Position numbers and translations under genes: made by a program. Source: an uncultured Sphingomonadaceae bacterium (GTDB lineage Bacteria; Pseudomonadota; Alphaproteobacteria; Sphingomonadales; Sphingomonadaceae). From it: DNA of 64,000 nt. Position 1 is the first letter of the stretch. Every line of letters starts with the position of its first letter. This document shows positions 34,890 to 45,751 of the stretch, in pieces. The stretch spans positions 47,662 through 111,661 of the forward strand of contig CANLBM010000013.1 of the NCBI GenBank assembly GCA_947488845.1, given 5' to 3'. Under the pieces are notes generated by a model. That model was not told where the DNA came from and searched no databases. It was given only the letters and a program-made list of their open reading frames with translations.

Positions 34890-36343
34890 TCACCTGTCTC
34901 CGGTCGTTCGAAAAACACTTCGTCAACATCCTTGGCTTCTGCATCGTCAGCGGCGGTCACGGTGAGGGCAAATTCTTCCCGAACCGGTCCTGCGCCAGGC
35001 GCAGCAACATAGAGCCGCAGCCTTGCAATGCTATCGGGCGCCACGGTGGTAACCAGCTTCTGTCCTGCCGCTTTCCGCGATCCGGCGTTAGACCACATGA
35101 CTCCGCCCTCGATTGCCGACATGCCGATAATCATCTCGCGCGGGCGGTTCTCCATATTGCGCAGATTGACGGTATAGCTGTTGCGAACATGGCCGTCGGC
35201 GAGCTGGACATAGACCGGATTGCGGTCATGGTTGGCGCTGATGTCGATGCGGGTCCGGTTTCCGACCGCGAACAGCATTGCCAGGCCGATTGCACCCCAG
35301 ATCGAAGAATATAGAATCGTGCGCGGCCGCAACAGGGTCTTCATGATCGGATTGTGCGGCTTGCCCGCTTTTTCCAGCTCGGCATCTTCCAGTGTCGCAT
35401 AGTCGATCAGGCCGCGCGGGCGTCCGACCTGATCCATCACCTTGTCACAGGCGTCGATGCACAGCGCGCAGGTGATGCAGCCGATTTGCGGCCCTTCACG
35501 GATATCAATACCGGTCGGGCAGACAGCGACGCATTGATTGCAGTCGATGCAGTCGCCAAAGCTGCCGGGCTGAGTCTCGGCCTTTTTCACGCTGCCGCGC
35601 GGTTCGCCGCGCCAGTCCTTGTAGGTGACGGTCAGCGATTTCTCGTCCATCATCGCGGTCTGGATGCGCGGCCACGGGCACATATAGATGCACACCTGTT
35701 CGCGCATGAAACCGCCGAAGACGAAAGTGGTGAGGGTCAGCACGCCAACCGTGGCATAAGCGACAAAGGCTGCCTGACCGGTCCAGAAATCCACCACCAG
35801 CGTGGGTGCATCGGCAAAATACATGATCCAGGCGCCACCGGTCCAGAAGGCGATGAACAGCCAGACCGACCATTTGGCGAGACGCTTGCCGATTTTCTTC
35901 GGCCCCCAGGGCGCATCCTGCAGCTTGAACTGGGCATTGCGGTCGCCGTCGATTGCCCGTTCGACGTGCTGGAACAGGTCGGTCCACACGGTTTGCGGGC
36001 AGGAATAGCCACACCATGCCCGTCCGACCGCCGAGGTGACCAGAAATAATCCGATTCCGGCCATCACCAGCATGCCGGCGACATAGTAAAATTCGTGCGG
36101 CCAGATTTCGATGCCGAACATATAGAAGCGCCGGTTCGCGAGATCGACCAGCACCGCCTGATCGGGGGCGTAAGGGCCGCGATCCCAGCGGATCCAGGGG
36201 GTGACATAATAGATGGCGAGGGTGATCGCCATGATCGCCCATTTCAGCCGCCGGAACGTGCCGTTGACCGCCTTGGGAAAGACATTCTTGCGCGCCTCGT
36301 AGAGTTTTAGCTCCGGATCCAGAATTTCCTCAGGACTGCTCAT
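34886..36343 (-). CDS. ccoG: cytochrome oxidase accessory protein CcoG (FixG, RdxA)
   Basis: 485 residues. Several membrane helices, the CGYSCPQTVWTDLF and CIYMCPWPR motifs, and two [4Fe-4S] clusters of ferredoxin type (CIDCNQCVAVCP, CITCALCIDACDK). It reduces copper for CcoN/oxidase maturation. The ATG at 36343 is chosen since AAGG lies 8 bases upstream; an in-frame GTG at 36352 and ATG at 36349 sit too close to it. Overlaps ccoP by 14 bases. Confidence 0.94.
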   Translation of the reverse strand: MSSPEEILDPELKLYEARKNVFPKAVNGTFRRLKWAIMAITLAIYYVTPWIRWDRGPYAPDQAVLVDLANRRFYMFGIEIWPHEFYYVAGMLVMAGIGLFLVTSAVGRAWCGYSCPQTVWTDLFQHVERAIDGDRNAQFKLQDAPWGPKKIGKRLAKWSVWLFIAFWTGGAWIMYFADAPTLVVDFWTGQAAFVAYATVGVLTLTTFVFGGFMREQVCIYMCPWPRIQTAMMDEKSLTVTYKDWRGEPRGSVKKAETQPGSFGDCIDCNQCVAVCPTGIDIREGPQIGCITCALCIDACDKVMDQVGRPRGLIDYATLEDAELEKAGKPHNPIMKTLLRPRTILYSSIWGAIGLAMLFAVGNRTRIDISANHDRNPVYVQLADGHVRNSYTVNLRNMENRPREMIIGMSAIEGGVMWSNAGSRKAAGQKLVTTVAPDSIARLRLYVAAPGAGPVREEFALTVTAADDAEAKDVDEVFFERPETGE

Positions 36344-37265
36344 CGCCATCACCTTCGTTCAGCGTGTCAGCGACTTTTTGCAGAGCCGGCAGTTTTTCGC
36401 CGCCGCCCAGCGAATGGACATAGGCTGCCAGCATCCGGATGGTCGCGGCATCCAGCCGCTGTCCCCAGCGCGGCATAACGCCATAGCGACTATTGGTGAT
36501 GGTATCGGTCAGCGAAGCGCGATCGAGACCGTAGAGGCTGATGGCGTCGGTCAGATTGGGCGCGCCCTGTGTCCTGTCGCCGGTACCATCAGCCGCGTGG
36601 CAGACCGCGCAGTTCGCTTCGAACAGAGCGGCTCCGCGCGTCGCTGCAGCGCTCTGCTTTTCCCGGCCCGCCAGCACCCGAACGTGAGAAACCAGATCCT
36701 GGATCTCGGTCGCCTGCAATATCCCGTCGCGGCCAAAGGCCGGCATTTGCGAGAAGCGGGTCTCGTCATGATCGGGGTTACGGATGCCGTGGATCAGCGT
36801 ATATTCAATGGCCTCGAGGTCACCGCCCCACAGCCAGTCGTCGTCATTCAGATTGGGATAACCTGTCGAACCGGCAGCGCCGGAGCCATGGCACTGGACG
36901 CAGTGGACCTTGAACGCCGACCGGCCGCCTTCGACGGCCTGCTGCATCAGTTCCGGACTGCCGTGAAGCTTGCGGATATCGGTTGATACCAATGCCTGCC
37001 GGATCGGCTCCAGTTCCGTTTCGCGTGCGGAAACCGCCTGTTCATATTCGCCGCGGCTGGTCCATCCAAGCAGGCCTTCGCTGGCCGAATTGAGCATCGG
37101 GATCGCGGGATAAAGGATGACATAGCCGATGCCCCAGATGATCGTGGCGTAAAGTGTCCACAGCCACCAGCGCGGCATTGGCGTGTCGAGTTCCTCGATG
37201 CCGTCCCATTCATGGCCAACGGTTTCGGTGCCGGTCGGTTGATCGACGCGTTTGTTCTCAGACAT
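36330..37265 (-). CDS. ccoP: cbb3 oxidase diheme subunit CcoP
   Basis: 311 residues. An N-terminal membrane helix (WWLWTLYATIIWGIGYVILY) with the CcoP N-terminal domain is followed by two cytochrome c domains with CVQCH and CAVCH heme motifs and distal Met (MPAFGRDG, MPRWGQ). It passes electrons to CcoO. GAGGAC lies upstream of the ATG at 37265, and its start overlaps ccoQ. Confidence 0.95.
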   Translation of the reverse strand: MSENKRVDQPTGTETVGHEWDGIEELDTPMPRWWLWTLYATIIWGIGYVILYPAIPMLNSASEGLLGWTSRGEYEQAVSARETELEPIRQALVSTDIRKLHGSPELMQQAVEGGRSAFKVHCVQCHGSGAAGSTGYPNLNDDDWLWGGDLEAIEYTLIHGIRNPDHDETRFSQMPAFGRDGILQATEIQDLVSHVRVLAGREKQSAAATRGAALFEANCAVCHAADGTGDRTQGAPNLTDAISLYGLDRASLTDTITNSRYGVMPRWGQRLDAATIRMLAAYVHSLGGGEKLPALQKVADTLNEGDGDEQS

Positions 37266-37415
37266 CGTTTTTGTCCTCGTCAAAAATCATATGGGCGGCT
37301 TCTTCATGCGTGCGTCCGGCACCGGGACGGAATGTCCATCCGATCAGCGTCAGGAACACCGCCGTCATGAATAGCAGGCCCCAGCTGTCGGCAAAGTGGC
37401 GGAGAGCATCATAGC

Positions 37416-37419
<4 letters not shown>
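37258..37419 (-). CDS. ccoQ: cbb3 oxidase subunit CcoQ
   Basis: 53 residues: [20 protein letters not shown] then a single membrane helix and [19 protein letters not shown]. Length and layout are typical of CcoQ, which stabilises the CcoNOP complex. Its ATG overlaps the ccoO stop (ATGA) and its stop overlaps the ccoP start. Confidence 0.9.
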
Positions 37420-38150
<731 letters not shown>

Positions 38151-38163
38151 TTTCCTGTCTCCC

Positions 38164-39822
38164 TCACTCTGCCGGAACCGCAACCAAAGGCTTGTCTGCC
38201 TCTGGGTCATGGGGTGTCTCGGTCATTGATTTTTCTTCGCGGACTTTGCCGGCAATCGTCATCCAGACATTATAGACCATCACCGCTGCACCAGCGAGAT
38301 AGAGCAGTCCGCCAGCGGCCCGGATAACGTACATCGGGAACATGGCCGAGACGACTTCGCTGAAGGCATAGACGAGATAGCCGTCGTCACCATATTCGCG
38401 CCACATCAGGCCCTGCATGATGCCGGCAACCCACATTGCGGCGGCGTAGAGAACGATGCCGATGGTCGCGAACCAGAAATGCCAGTTGACCATGCGCAGG
38501 CTGTAGAGCCGCTGGCGGCCCCACAGGCGTGGCACCATATAATAGAGTGCGGCAAAGGTGATCATGCCGTTCCAGCCCAATGCGCCGCTGTGGACGTGGC
38601 CGACTGTCCAGTCGGTATAATGCGACAGGCTGTTGACCGACTTGATCGACATCATCGGACCTTCGAAGGTGCTCATGCCGTAAAAGGCGAGCGCCAGGAC
38701 CATCATCCGGATGATCGGGTCGGTGCGGATCTTGTCCCAGGCGCCGTTCAGCGTCATCAGGCCGTTGATCATGCCGCCCCAGCTAGGCATCCACAGGACG
38801 ATGGAAAAGACCATGCCGAGCGTCTGCGCCCAGTCGGGCAGGGCGGTATAATGGAGATGGTGCGGACCGGCCCAGATATAGAGGAAAATCAGCGACCAGA
38901 AGTGGATGATCGACAGACGATAGCTGTAAACCGGCCGTTCCGCCTGTTTCGGCACGAAATAATACATCATGCCAAGGAAGCCGGCGGTCAGGAAAAATCC
39001 GACCGCATTATGACCGTACCACCACTGGGTCAGCGCATCCTGCACGCCGGCAAAAGCGCTATAGCTTTTGGCGCCGAGCAGGCTGACCGGCATGGCGAGG
39101 CCATTGACCAGGTGCAGCATGGCGACGGTCAGGATGAAGCTGAGGAAAAACCAGTTGGCGACATAGATATGCGGTTCCGACCGTTTGACGATCGTGCCGA
39201 TATAGACAGCCGCATAGCTGACCCAGACGATGGTCAGCCAGAGATCGACATACCATTCCGGTTCGGCATATTCCTTCGACTGGGTGACACCCATCAGATA
39301 GCCGGTGGCGGCCAGCACGATGAACAGCTGGTAACCCCAGAAAACGAAACGGGCGAGGCGGGGGAAGGCCAGCCTCGCCCTGCACGTGCGCTGGACGACG
39401 TAAAAGCTCGTCGCGATCAGCGCATTGCCTCCGAAAGCGAAAATAACGGCAGATGTGTGGAGCGGACGCAACCGTCCGAAGGTGGTATATTCCAGCCCAA
39501 GATTGAGCACCGGAAAGGCCAGCTGCAGGGCGATGTACAGACCGACGAAGAAACCCGCCATGCCCCAGAAAAGCGTGGCGATCACACCCCATCGGATCGG
39601 ATCGTCGTCATATTTTCCGGGATCGGCAGGGGCCTTCAATATCCCGCGGCCGATGGCGGCATAATCAGCCTTGCTGATTGTCACCCACAGGGCGATCAGG
39701 CAGGCTATCATTATGATAGCCATGTGCACGGCAAAACCGCCGTCGACCGCCAGTACCATTGCCAAGAATGCAAGAAACACGAGTGCCAGCCATCCGCCAG
39801 CCTTCACCAGTAAATTGTCCAT
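38164..39822 (-). CDS. ccoN: cbb3 oxidase catalytic subunit CcoN
   Basis: 552 residues, about twelve membrane helices. Conserved His ligands are visible ([96 protein letters not shown]). It reduces oxygen at a heme b-heme b3-CuB site. GAAGGA precedes the ATG. It begins the ccoNOQP-GHIS operon. Confidence 0.97.
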   Translation of the reverse strand: MDNLLVKAGGWLALVFLAFLAMVLAVDGGFAVHMAIIMIACLIALWVTISKADYAAIGRGILKAPADPGKYDDDPIRWGVIATLFWGMAGFFVGLYIALQLAFPVLNLGLEYTTFGRLRPLHTSAVIFAFGGNALIATSFYVVQRTCRARLAFPRLARFVFWGYQLFIVLAATGYLMGVTQSKEYAEPEWYVDLWLTIVWVSYAAVYIGTIVKRSEPHIYVANWFFLSFILTVAMLHLVNGLAMPVSLLGAKSYSAFAGVQDALTQWWYGHNAVGFFLTAGFLGMMYYFVPKQAERPVYSYRLSIIHFWSLIFLYIWAGPHHLHYTALPDWAQTLGMVFSIVLWMPSWGGMINGLMTLNGAWDKIRTDPIIRMMVLALAFYGMSTFEGPMMSIKSVNSLSHYTDWTVGHVHSGALGWNGMITFAALYYMVPRLWGRQRLYSLRMVNWHFWFATIGIVLYAAAMWVAGIMQGLMWREYGDDGYLVYAFSEVVSAMFPMYVIRAAGGLLYLAGAAVMVYNVWMTIAGKVREEKSMTETPHDPEADKPLVAVPAE

Positions 39823-39922
39823 AACGTCCTTCCACGTTGTGTGGGAGTGGCGCTACCAGTCGGAAGTTGGGGGCAATATAGGTATAGATACGTAGTGCCG
39901 CCGGGTGACAGGCGAAGGGTCT

Positions 39923-40618
39923 TCAGCCGAATGCAATTTTTGCCCAGACCGGCAAATGGTCGGAGGCCTTGCGCGCCGCGGGGCTGTCGTGAACGCCCGA
40001 TGCCGGCGACCGGATATCATCGGAGTGCATGATCCGGTCGAGCGTGGCGATCGGACTGCGCGAATGAAAGCTCCGGCCGCATTCCACCATTTCGAAGGCC
40101 CTGCCGAAATCCTTCAGGCAGCCGCTGGCGGCGCTCCATTCGTTGAGATCGCCCATCAGCACGACCGGTACTTCGCGTTGCTTCTCCTGTGCGAGCTTGA
40201 TGATCGCGGCCGCCTGTCGTCGGCGCCACAGGCCGGAGAGATCAAGATGCATGCCGAAAATCGCCAGCTCTTTGCCCTCCCATTCGCAATGGGCCATGAT
40301 CGCGCCGCGCGGTTCGAGACAGGGGATATGCATGATGTCATGGGCCACCACCCTGGCGGATTTGCGGACCAGTATCGCGTTGCCGTGCCAGCCCATCGAA
40401 TCGATCTGCACGTCGAGCGGAATCGCACGATAGTCGCTGTGCATCTCGAGCAGCTTTTCCGGGATCGCAGCGGCCCTTGCACCAAAGCGGCGGTCGGCCT
40501 CCTGCAGCGCGATGATATCGGCGTCGATCTCGTTGAGCACGTCGATGATCCGGCCGGGGTTGCGGCGCCTGTCGGTGCCGACCCCCTTGTGAATATTGTA
40601 GCTAGCGACCTTCAACAT
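39923..40618 (-). CDS. endonuclease/exonuclease/phosphatase family protein
   Basis: 231 residues with the EEP-fold landmarks: VASYNIHKGVG, ALQEAD (metal Glu), GMHLDLSG, MGDLNEW and SDHLPVWAKI (catalytic His). It could hydrolyse a nucleic acid, phospholipid or phosphosugar. No signal peptide. It is 18 bases downstream of the DsrE-like gene on the same strand. Confidence 0.85.
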   Translation of the reverse strand: MLKVASYNIHKGVGTDRRRNPGRIIDVLNEIDADIIALQEADRRFGARAAAIPEKLLEMHSDYRAIPLDVQIDSMGWHGNAILVRKSARVVAHDIMHIPCLEPRGAIMAHCEWEGKELAIFGMHLDLSGLWRRRQAAAIIKLAQEKQREVPVVLMGDLNEWSAASGCLKDFGRAFEMVECGRSFHSRSPIATLDRIMHSDDIRSPASGVHDSPAARKASDHLPVWAKIAFG

Positions 40619-40636
40619 TATTTGTGGTTCACCGGA

Positions 40637-41188
40637 TCAGAAGGGATTGATCGTGAAATCCTGCTGTTGCAGCAGGGCGTGGGCGGTCATCGCCGAGAGC
40701 GACATTTGCACGCCCGGCAAAAGATCAGCATTGCTGATGCCATGGGCTGCTGCGCTCTGGCCGCACAGGTAGAATGTGACGCCATGGTCCTGCAATTGCG
40801 CGATGGCAGAGGCGCTCGCATTTTTCGCCCCGTCCTTGTGCGCCGCGAAAAACGCCTGATTGGTCAGGTCCAGAGACGCGCCGCCGTGGACGACGATGGC
40901 GAGCTGGATATTCTCCTCCGGAACGCCGGCCGCGACATGCATGTTGATGAAACGCGCGGCGCTTTCGATCGTGCGGTTGATCTTGTCCGGATCAGCAGCG
41001 GTGGCAACGTCGAAGCTGATCTTGAACATGGAGTCTTGCGTCAAAGGCTCGCTTTGCTGCACCAGAGCGGTCGGGCCGAAATCTTCGAAAACCGGTCCGG
41101 TGCTGAAATTCTCCATCTGGGCCGACGCGGGTTGAGCGATGGCCAGCAGCGGCAACAGTGCGACGAGAAGGGATTTGTGCATTTTCAT
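40637..41188 (-). CDS. exported DsrE-like protein
   Basis: 183 residues. A signal peptide (SLLVALLPLLAIAQPASAQ) precedes a DsrE/F-like fold (ESAARFINMHVAAGVPEENIQLAIVVHGGASLDL, HGVTFYLCGQSAAAHGI). The Cys in FYLCGQS aligns with the sulfur-carrying Cys of DsrE proteins. A periplasmic sulfur-carrier role is possible but unproven. It is downstream of ggt by 40 bases. Confidence 0.8.
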   Translation of the reverse strand: MKMHKSLLVALLPLLAIAQPASAQMENFSTGPVFEDFGPTALVQQSEPLTQDSMFKISFDVATAADPDKINRTIESAARFINMHVAAGVPEENIQLAIVVHGGASLDLTNQAFFAAHKDGAKNASASAIAQLQDHGVTFYLCGQSAAAHGISNADLLPGVQMSLSAMTAHALLQQQDFTINPF

Positions 41189-41228
41189 TCCGTTTCATTC
41201 TGAGGATTGAGGTGAAGACGATGTGCGT

Positions 41229-43019
41229 TCAATAGCCAATCGCCTGACCGTCTTTGCGCATTTCGGTGGCGCCGGTATAGACGCCGGTTTCCGCGTCGCG
41301 GGTGATCGCCTGATAACCGCCGAACATGGCGCCATTGTCAACCACCTCTACAACATGGCCCATCGCCTTCAGCCTTTCGATCGTTTCGGCTGATATGCCC
41401 GGTTCGACATGGAGTATACCCAGAAGATCGGCACCGGTTCCCGACAGATCGTCGGTCGGCTGGCGGCCGCCGTCATGGTTCAGGCGCGCTGCATCGCCGG
41501 CTTCCTGAAGATTCATCCCATAGTCGACCATGTTGATCATCACCTGGACATGGCCCTGCGGCTGCATGCCGCCGCCCATCAGGCCGAAGGACATATACGG
41601 CTTGCCGTCCTTCTTCATGAAGGCCGGGATGATCGTCTGAAACGGGCGCTTGCCGGGCGCATAGGCATTGGGATGGTTCGCATCGAGCGAATAGAGCTCG
41701 CCGCGGTCCTGAAACATGAAGCCGAGGCCGTCGGCGACCAGACCGCTGCCCATGCCGCGATAGTTGGACTGGATCAGCGAGACCATCATGCCATCCTTGT
41801 CGGCGACGGTAAGATAAGTCGTGTCGCCTTCGCCTTCCAGCTTGGGTTCGCCGGGGCCGAAGCCGGGCGTGGCCTTGGCCGGATCGATCAGCGCAAAACG
41901 CTGCTTGCCATAATCGTCGGACAGCAGCCATTCCAGCGGGGCAGGGGATGCCTCCGGATCGGCGTAAAAGCGCGCGACATCTTCAAAGGCCAGCCTTTTG
42001 GCCGCGGTGATATAATGCAAAACCTCGGCGCTGCCCCGCGGCCACTGGGTCAGATCGACATTTTTCAGGATATTCGTCATTTGCAGCGCCGCGAAACCCT
42101 GAGAGTTGGGTGGCAGTTCGCACAGTTCATAGCCTTTGCGATAGGCGACGCAGCCCGGTTCGACCCACAGGCTGCTGTGCGCGGCAAAATCCTCGTAGCG
42201 GAGATTGCCGCCGATGCGTTTGAAATATGTGTCGATAGTCCTGGCGATTTCGCCTTTGTAAAAGGCATCACGGCCGCCGGTTGCGATCTTGCCAAGCGTA
42301 TCGCCTAGATCGGGATTTTTGAAAATCTCGCCCGCCTTGGGCGCGCCGTTTTTGAAATAGGTTTCGCGCGCATTTTCGAAATCACCAATCATATCGAGGC
42401 TTTGCTCGAATCTCTTGAGATTACTGTCGAGATAATAGCCGATCACCGGCGCGACCGGATGGCCGTCCTTGGCATAAGCGATCGTCGGCGCAAGGATGTC
42501 GGCCATGCTCAGCTTGCCGAACTTGCCGTGCATTTCGAACCAGGCATCGACGGTTCCGGGAACGGTAATCGGCATCGGGCCGAAGGGCGGAATCGTCTTG
42601 CTGCCCTTGAGCTGCCCAATGAACTGCTTGTAGCTGGTCCCCATCGGGCTTTTGCCCGAGCCGTTCAGGCCGTATAATTTCTGTGTCTTCGGGTCCCAGA
42701 TGATCGCGAACAGATCGCCGCCTATGCCGTTGCCGGTCGGCTCCATCAGGCCCAGCGCCGCATTGGCCGCAATCGCCGCATCGACCGCCGAGCCGCCTTT
42801 TTTGAGAATATCGAGCGCAATCTGGCTAGCGAGCGGATGCGCCGTCGCCGCCATGCCATGCTGCGCATGGACCGGACTGCGCGACCAGGCTTCGCCAACC
42901 GGTCGCCCGCCCGCGCCGATTTCCAGCGCGGGTTTCTCCGGAGCCGCTGTTTCCTGCGCGGCCGCAGGGCTGATCGTGAAAGCGGCAAGGGCGATCGTGG
43001 AGAGAAGCAGGTTGCGCAT
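41229..43019 (-). CDS. ggt: gamma-glutamyltransferase
   Basis: 596 residues. A signal peptide (LLLSTIALAAFTISPAAA) predicts a periplasmic enzyme. The autoprocessing nucleophile is the Thr of GEGDTTYLTVADKDG, which splits the chain into large and small subunits. It hydrolyses or transfers gamma-glutamyl groups, e.g. of glutathione. The ATG at 43019 (MRNLL) fits the signal peptide; a longer frame to 43178 adds unlikely residues. The DsrE-like and EEP genes follow on the same strand. Confidence 0.93.
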   Translation of the reverse strand: MRNLLLSTIALAAFTISPAAAQETAAPEKPALEIGAGGRPVGEAWSRSPVHAQHGMAATAHPLASQIALDILKKGGSAVDAAIAANAALGLMEPTGNGIGGDLFAIIWDPKTQKLYGLNGSGKSPMGTSYKQFIGQLKGSKTIPPFGPMPITVPGTVDAWFEMHGKFGKLSMADILAPTIAYAKDGHPVAPVIGYYLDSNLKRFEQSLDMIGDFENARETYFKNGAPKAGEIFKNPDLGDTLGKIATGGRDAFYKGEIARTIDTYFKRIGGNLRYEDFAAHSSLWVEPGCVAYRKGYELCELPPNSQGFAALQMTNILKNVDLTQWPRGSAEVLHYITAAKRLAFEDVARFYADPEASPAPLEWLLSDDYGKQRFALIDPAKATPGFGPGEPKLEGEGDTTYLTVADKDGMMVSLIQSNYRGMGSGLVADGLGFMFQDRGELYSLDANHPNAYAPGKRPFQTIIPAFMKKDGKPYMSFGLMGGGMQPQGHVQVMINMVDYGMNLQEAGDAARLNHDGGRQPTDDLSGTGADLLGILHVEPGISAETIERLKAMGHVVEVVDNGAMFGGYQAITRDAETGVYTGATEMRKDGQAIGY

Positions 43020-43257
43020 GTTATCATCCGTCTTGAAAGGGCGTGTTTCCCGCGTGGTGCGCGGCCAATGAAGGGCCCACTCTAACCAGTCTGCCTCCTG
43101 CATCAAGTGGGAACGATGGCTGATGTTCCGGTTTAACCCGTCGGAACCGGATCGTTGCGGAAATTTGGCCAAGTCCAAGGCTGACTATACGGAATTGCAC
43201 TGGCGCACCGAGAGTGATATTTACCTTCCGATTGGTAATGTGCAGGACACTCTGGCT

Positions 43258-43761
43258 ATGCGATATTTTCACCTGGTTTTTGGTCTGGCTTTGCTTCCGC
43301 AAAATGCTTGCGCGCAGGAGAAACCTTCTGAAGATGCGGCAACCATGGTCGAATCGGTTCCGGACGATGAGATTTTCGTCGCCGCCGGTTTTGAACAATC
43401 TGACGGAGCTTGGCGGAAGTGCGGCGATCCCGGCACATTGAGCTATGAACCAGGCGCCATAATGGAGCGTGGCGATTTCAACAATGACGGTTCTCCCGAT
43501 GCTCTGGTCACAGAAGGCGGGACTTTCTGTTTCGGAATGGCTGGTACAGGTTACACTCTGGTAAGCCGGAACGAGGATGGGCAATGGCTGATCATGGATG
43601 AGCGCATCGGTATACCCGAATTTTTATCGACGAATGGTGCCGAGGGGTGGCCGGATATCGAAGTGGGAGGGCCGGGCTTCTGCTTCCCTGTCGTTCGCTG
43701 GAACGGGAAAGAATATGCGTTGAACCGGAGGGAGTATGAAGGCAAACCCTGCGGAAACTGA
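43258..43761 (+). CDS. exported hypothetical protein
   Basis: 167 residues from the ATG at 43258 with a signal peptide (YFHLVFGLALLPQNACA). A calcium-loop-like DFNNDGSPDALVTEGG resembles the FG-GAP/VCBS type of repeat, present once. Cys residues in FCFG and FCFP may pair. Diverges from ggt. Function unknown. Confidence 0.7.
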   Translation: MRYFHLVFGLALLPQNACAQEKPSEDAATMVESVPDDEIFVAAGFEQSDGAWRKCGDPGTLSYEPGAIMERGDFNNDGSPDALVTEGGTFCFGMAGTGYTLVSRNEDGQWLIMDERIGIPEFLSTNGAEGWPDIEVGGPGFCFPVVRWNGKEYALNRREYEGKPCGN

Positions 43762-43892
43762 AGCAACCCACCGGATTGCTCTCCATCCAGATGTTGCCGT
43801 TGCTCTCCTTCAATGCCGTTGTTCGTCATCGGGGGGGCGCAACAAGTTCAGACGGCGGCTCGATATAGCCAGAGACGAGCAACGACCCTCTT

Positions 43893-44729
43893 CTACTCCG
43901 AGCGGATCAACCCCGCCTCGCGCATCAGCGCCTCCAGCTTGATCCCGCCAAAACCATAGGCTTTTTTATAGGCTTCATATTGCTCGAGATATTTGGGCGA
44001 CGGCTTGTTCTTCTTGATCGCCGTGATCAGCGTGTTCTTTTGCGTGTGCTCGGTCGAGACGAAATCGATGACATCGACCTGATAGCCCTGTGACCGGAGC
44101 AGCATCACGCGGGCATTGTCGGTGATCAGGTCCGCCTGCTTCTGCAGAAACAGGCCGTGCGAAATGAACTTGCGGTTTTCCGTCTCGCTTTTCTGCAGGT
44201 CCACCAGAACCTCGTGTTGGCAGCAAGGCGCGCAGACGATCAGTTTGGATTTCGACCTGATGCCATAGAATAAGGCATCATCGGTCGCCGTGTCGCAGGC
44301 GTGCAGGGCGACGATCGCATCATAATAGCCCTCAACGAAATCCTCGGCCTTCATATTGTGGAATGCCAGATTTTCAAAGCCGGCCGTTTGGGCCGCTTCG
44401 TTGCAGAGATCGACCATTTCTGAGCGCGTATCGACGCCGTCAATCTTGGGGTTGAGGCCGGCCTTGGCGAGCTGGTCATACATCGCGAAAGTCAGATATC
44501 CCTTGCCCGACCCGATATCCAGAACCTTGACCCGCTTCTGCTTGACCGCCTGGGTCCGCTCGATCCGCTCGATGAAAATCTCGACGAAGCGGCAGATCTG
44601 GCGATATTTCGCATATTTATTGGGTTTGATTTCGCCGGCATCATTCGCAACGCCCAGCGCCTGCAGAAACGGGCTGTCGCTTTTGATCCGGTAGTTCTTG
44701 TCGCGGTTGTGGGGTTTGGTGTCGGTCAT
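43893..44729 (-). CDS. SAM-dependent methyltransferase
   Basis: 278 residues. The SAM-binding motif I is VLDIGSGKGYLTFAMYDQL, with acidic loop DGVDTRSEMVDLC, and HACDTATDDALFYG plus CAPCCQHE match the Methyltransf_32-type family. Substrate unknown; RNA or protein is possible. Its start overlaps the previous gene as ATGA, so the two are co-translated. Confidence 0.85.
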   Translation of the reverse strand: MTDTKPHNRDKNYRIKSDSPFLQALGVANDAGEIKPNKYAKYRQICRFVEIFIERIERTQAVKQKRVKVLDIGSGKGYLTFAMYDQLAKAGLNPKIDGVDTRSEMVDLCNEAAQTAGFENLAFHNMKAEDFVEGYYDAIVALHACDTATDDALFYGIRSKSKLIVCAPCCQHEVLVDLQKSETENRKFISHGLFLQKQADLITDNARVMLLRSQGYQVDVIDFVSTEHTQKNTLITAIKKNKPSPKYLEQYEAYKKAYGFGGIKLEALMREAGLIRSE

Positions 44730-45751
44730 GGGCTAGGCCATAAATATATCTGGCGGAATTGATAGTATTTTGGTGGGTGCCGGGTTTCGGGGCTTTGTAA
44801 GGGCGGGGCACAACTCGCCACCTGGCCGACCAGCGCAATTCTGCCACTGGTGCATTTGACCACGCGGCCTAAATGCTTTGGCTTGAGATCCTCTATCAGC
44901 TGCGCATCCACCCAGAATATGTCGACATTGCCTTCGGATACGGTGCGGTGGAAAAACAGATATTTGCCATCGGGGGTCACGCTGGCGGCGGCTTCCCAGG
45001 CGTCGGTGTTGATTTTATCGCCAAGGTTGATGGCACTGCCCCAGCTACCATCCTTTTGGCGAAAACTGATATAAATGTCGGAGCTGCCGAAACCTTCCTC
45101 GCGCCTGCGGTCCCAGAGTATATAGGATTCATCAGGGGCAATGAAGGGGTGGGCGAGCCATGTCCCGCTGTTGATCGCCGGGCTCGCCAATCTGGGTTCT
45201 TCCCGCTCTCCGTCGACTAGCCGCGAATATCGGATTTGCCCGTCACCGTCCGAGCCCACCTCGTCAAAATAATAGGTCCCTGTGGCGGAGGCAGTCAGGC
45301 GCATGATCCGAAAATCGTCGAACTTGCCGCCGAGGTCCATGATCTCGGACCAACCGGTGGCCGTGCGCTGCTTGTAGCGTTTGCCGAGATGCATGATCTG
45401 GCCATCAGGCGATATGACCGGCTGGCCGACTCTCCCGGAGATGCGGGACTCCTGCCAGCTGCCATCCTTATACTGAAACACGACGAACGCGGTTTGTTCA
45501 TTTTCGTCGCTTTTGAGCAAATAATATTCTCTCATATCGGGCGAGAACACGCCGCCATATTCCCAATTTTCGGTGGTTACGAGCCCCGGCGCGAAGGCTT
45601 CCGGGATCAATCCGGGAGGCTTCTGGCCAAGATAAGGTTCCGCTATCGGTGCGACTAGCGTTCCCGGCATTTCATGCGCGCTGTTTCCACTGGCATGCGA
45701 GCCGGCAACGGGCAGCAGTGCTGCTACTGTAAACAGGATATATTTGATCAT
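44726..45751 (-). CDS. exported beta-propeller protein (PD40-like)
   Basis: 341 residues. A signal peptide (YILFTVAALLPVAGSHA) precedes repeated PD40/WD40-like blades (GVFSPDMREYYLL, QPVISPDGQIMHLGKRY, HPFIAPDESYILWDRR, ASVTPDGKYLFFHR). Such propellers bind ligands or proteins in the periplasm; TolB is a distant relative. GAGGAG precedes the ATG. The methyltransferase starts on its stop. Confidence 0.8.
   Translation of the reverse strand: MIKYILFTVAALLPVAGSHASGNSAHEMPGTLVAPIAEPYLGQKPPGLIPEAFAPGLVTTENWEYGGVFSPDMREYYLLKSDENEQTAFVVFQYKDGSWQESRISGRVGQPVISPDGQIMHLGKRYKQRTATGWSEIMDLGGKFDDFRIMRLTASATGTYYFDEVGSDGDGQIRYSRLVDGEREEPRLASPAINSGTWLAHPFIAPDESYILWDRRREEGFGSSDIYISFRQKDGSWGSAINLGDKINTDAWEAAASVTPDGKYLFFHRTVSEGNVDIFWVDAQLIEDLKPKHLGRVVKCTSGRIALVGQVASCAPPLQSPETRHPPKYYQFRQIYLWPSP

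Noticed and set aside
39823..39922. FNR/FixK box upstream of ccoN (TTG-GGGG-CAA at about 39864-39873)
   Set aside because: The half-sites are 4 bases apart rather than the 8 required between TTG and CAA, so it is not a TTGAT-N4-ATCAA site.
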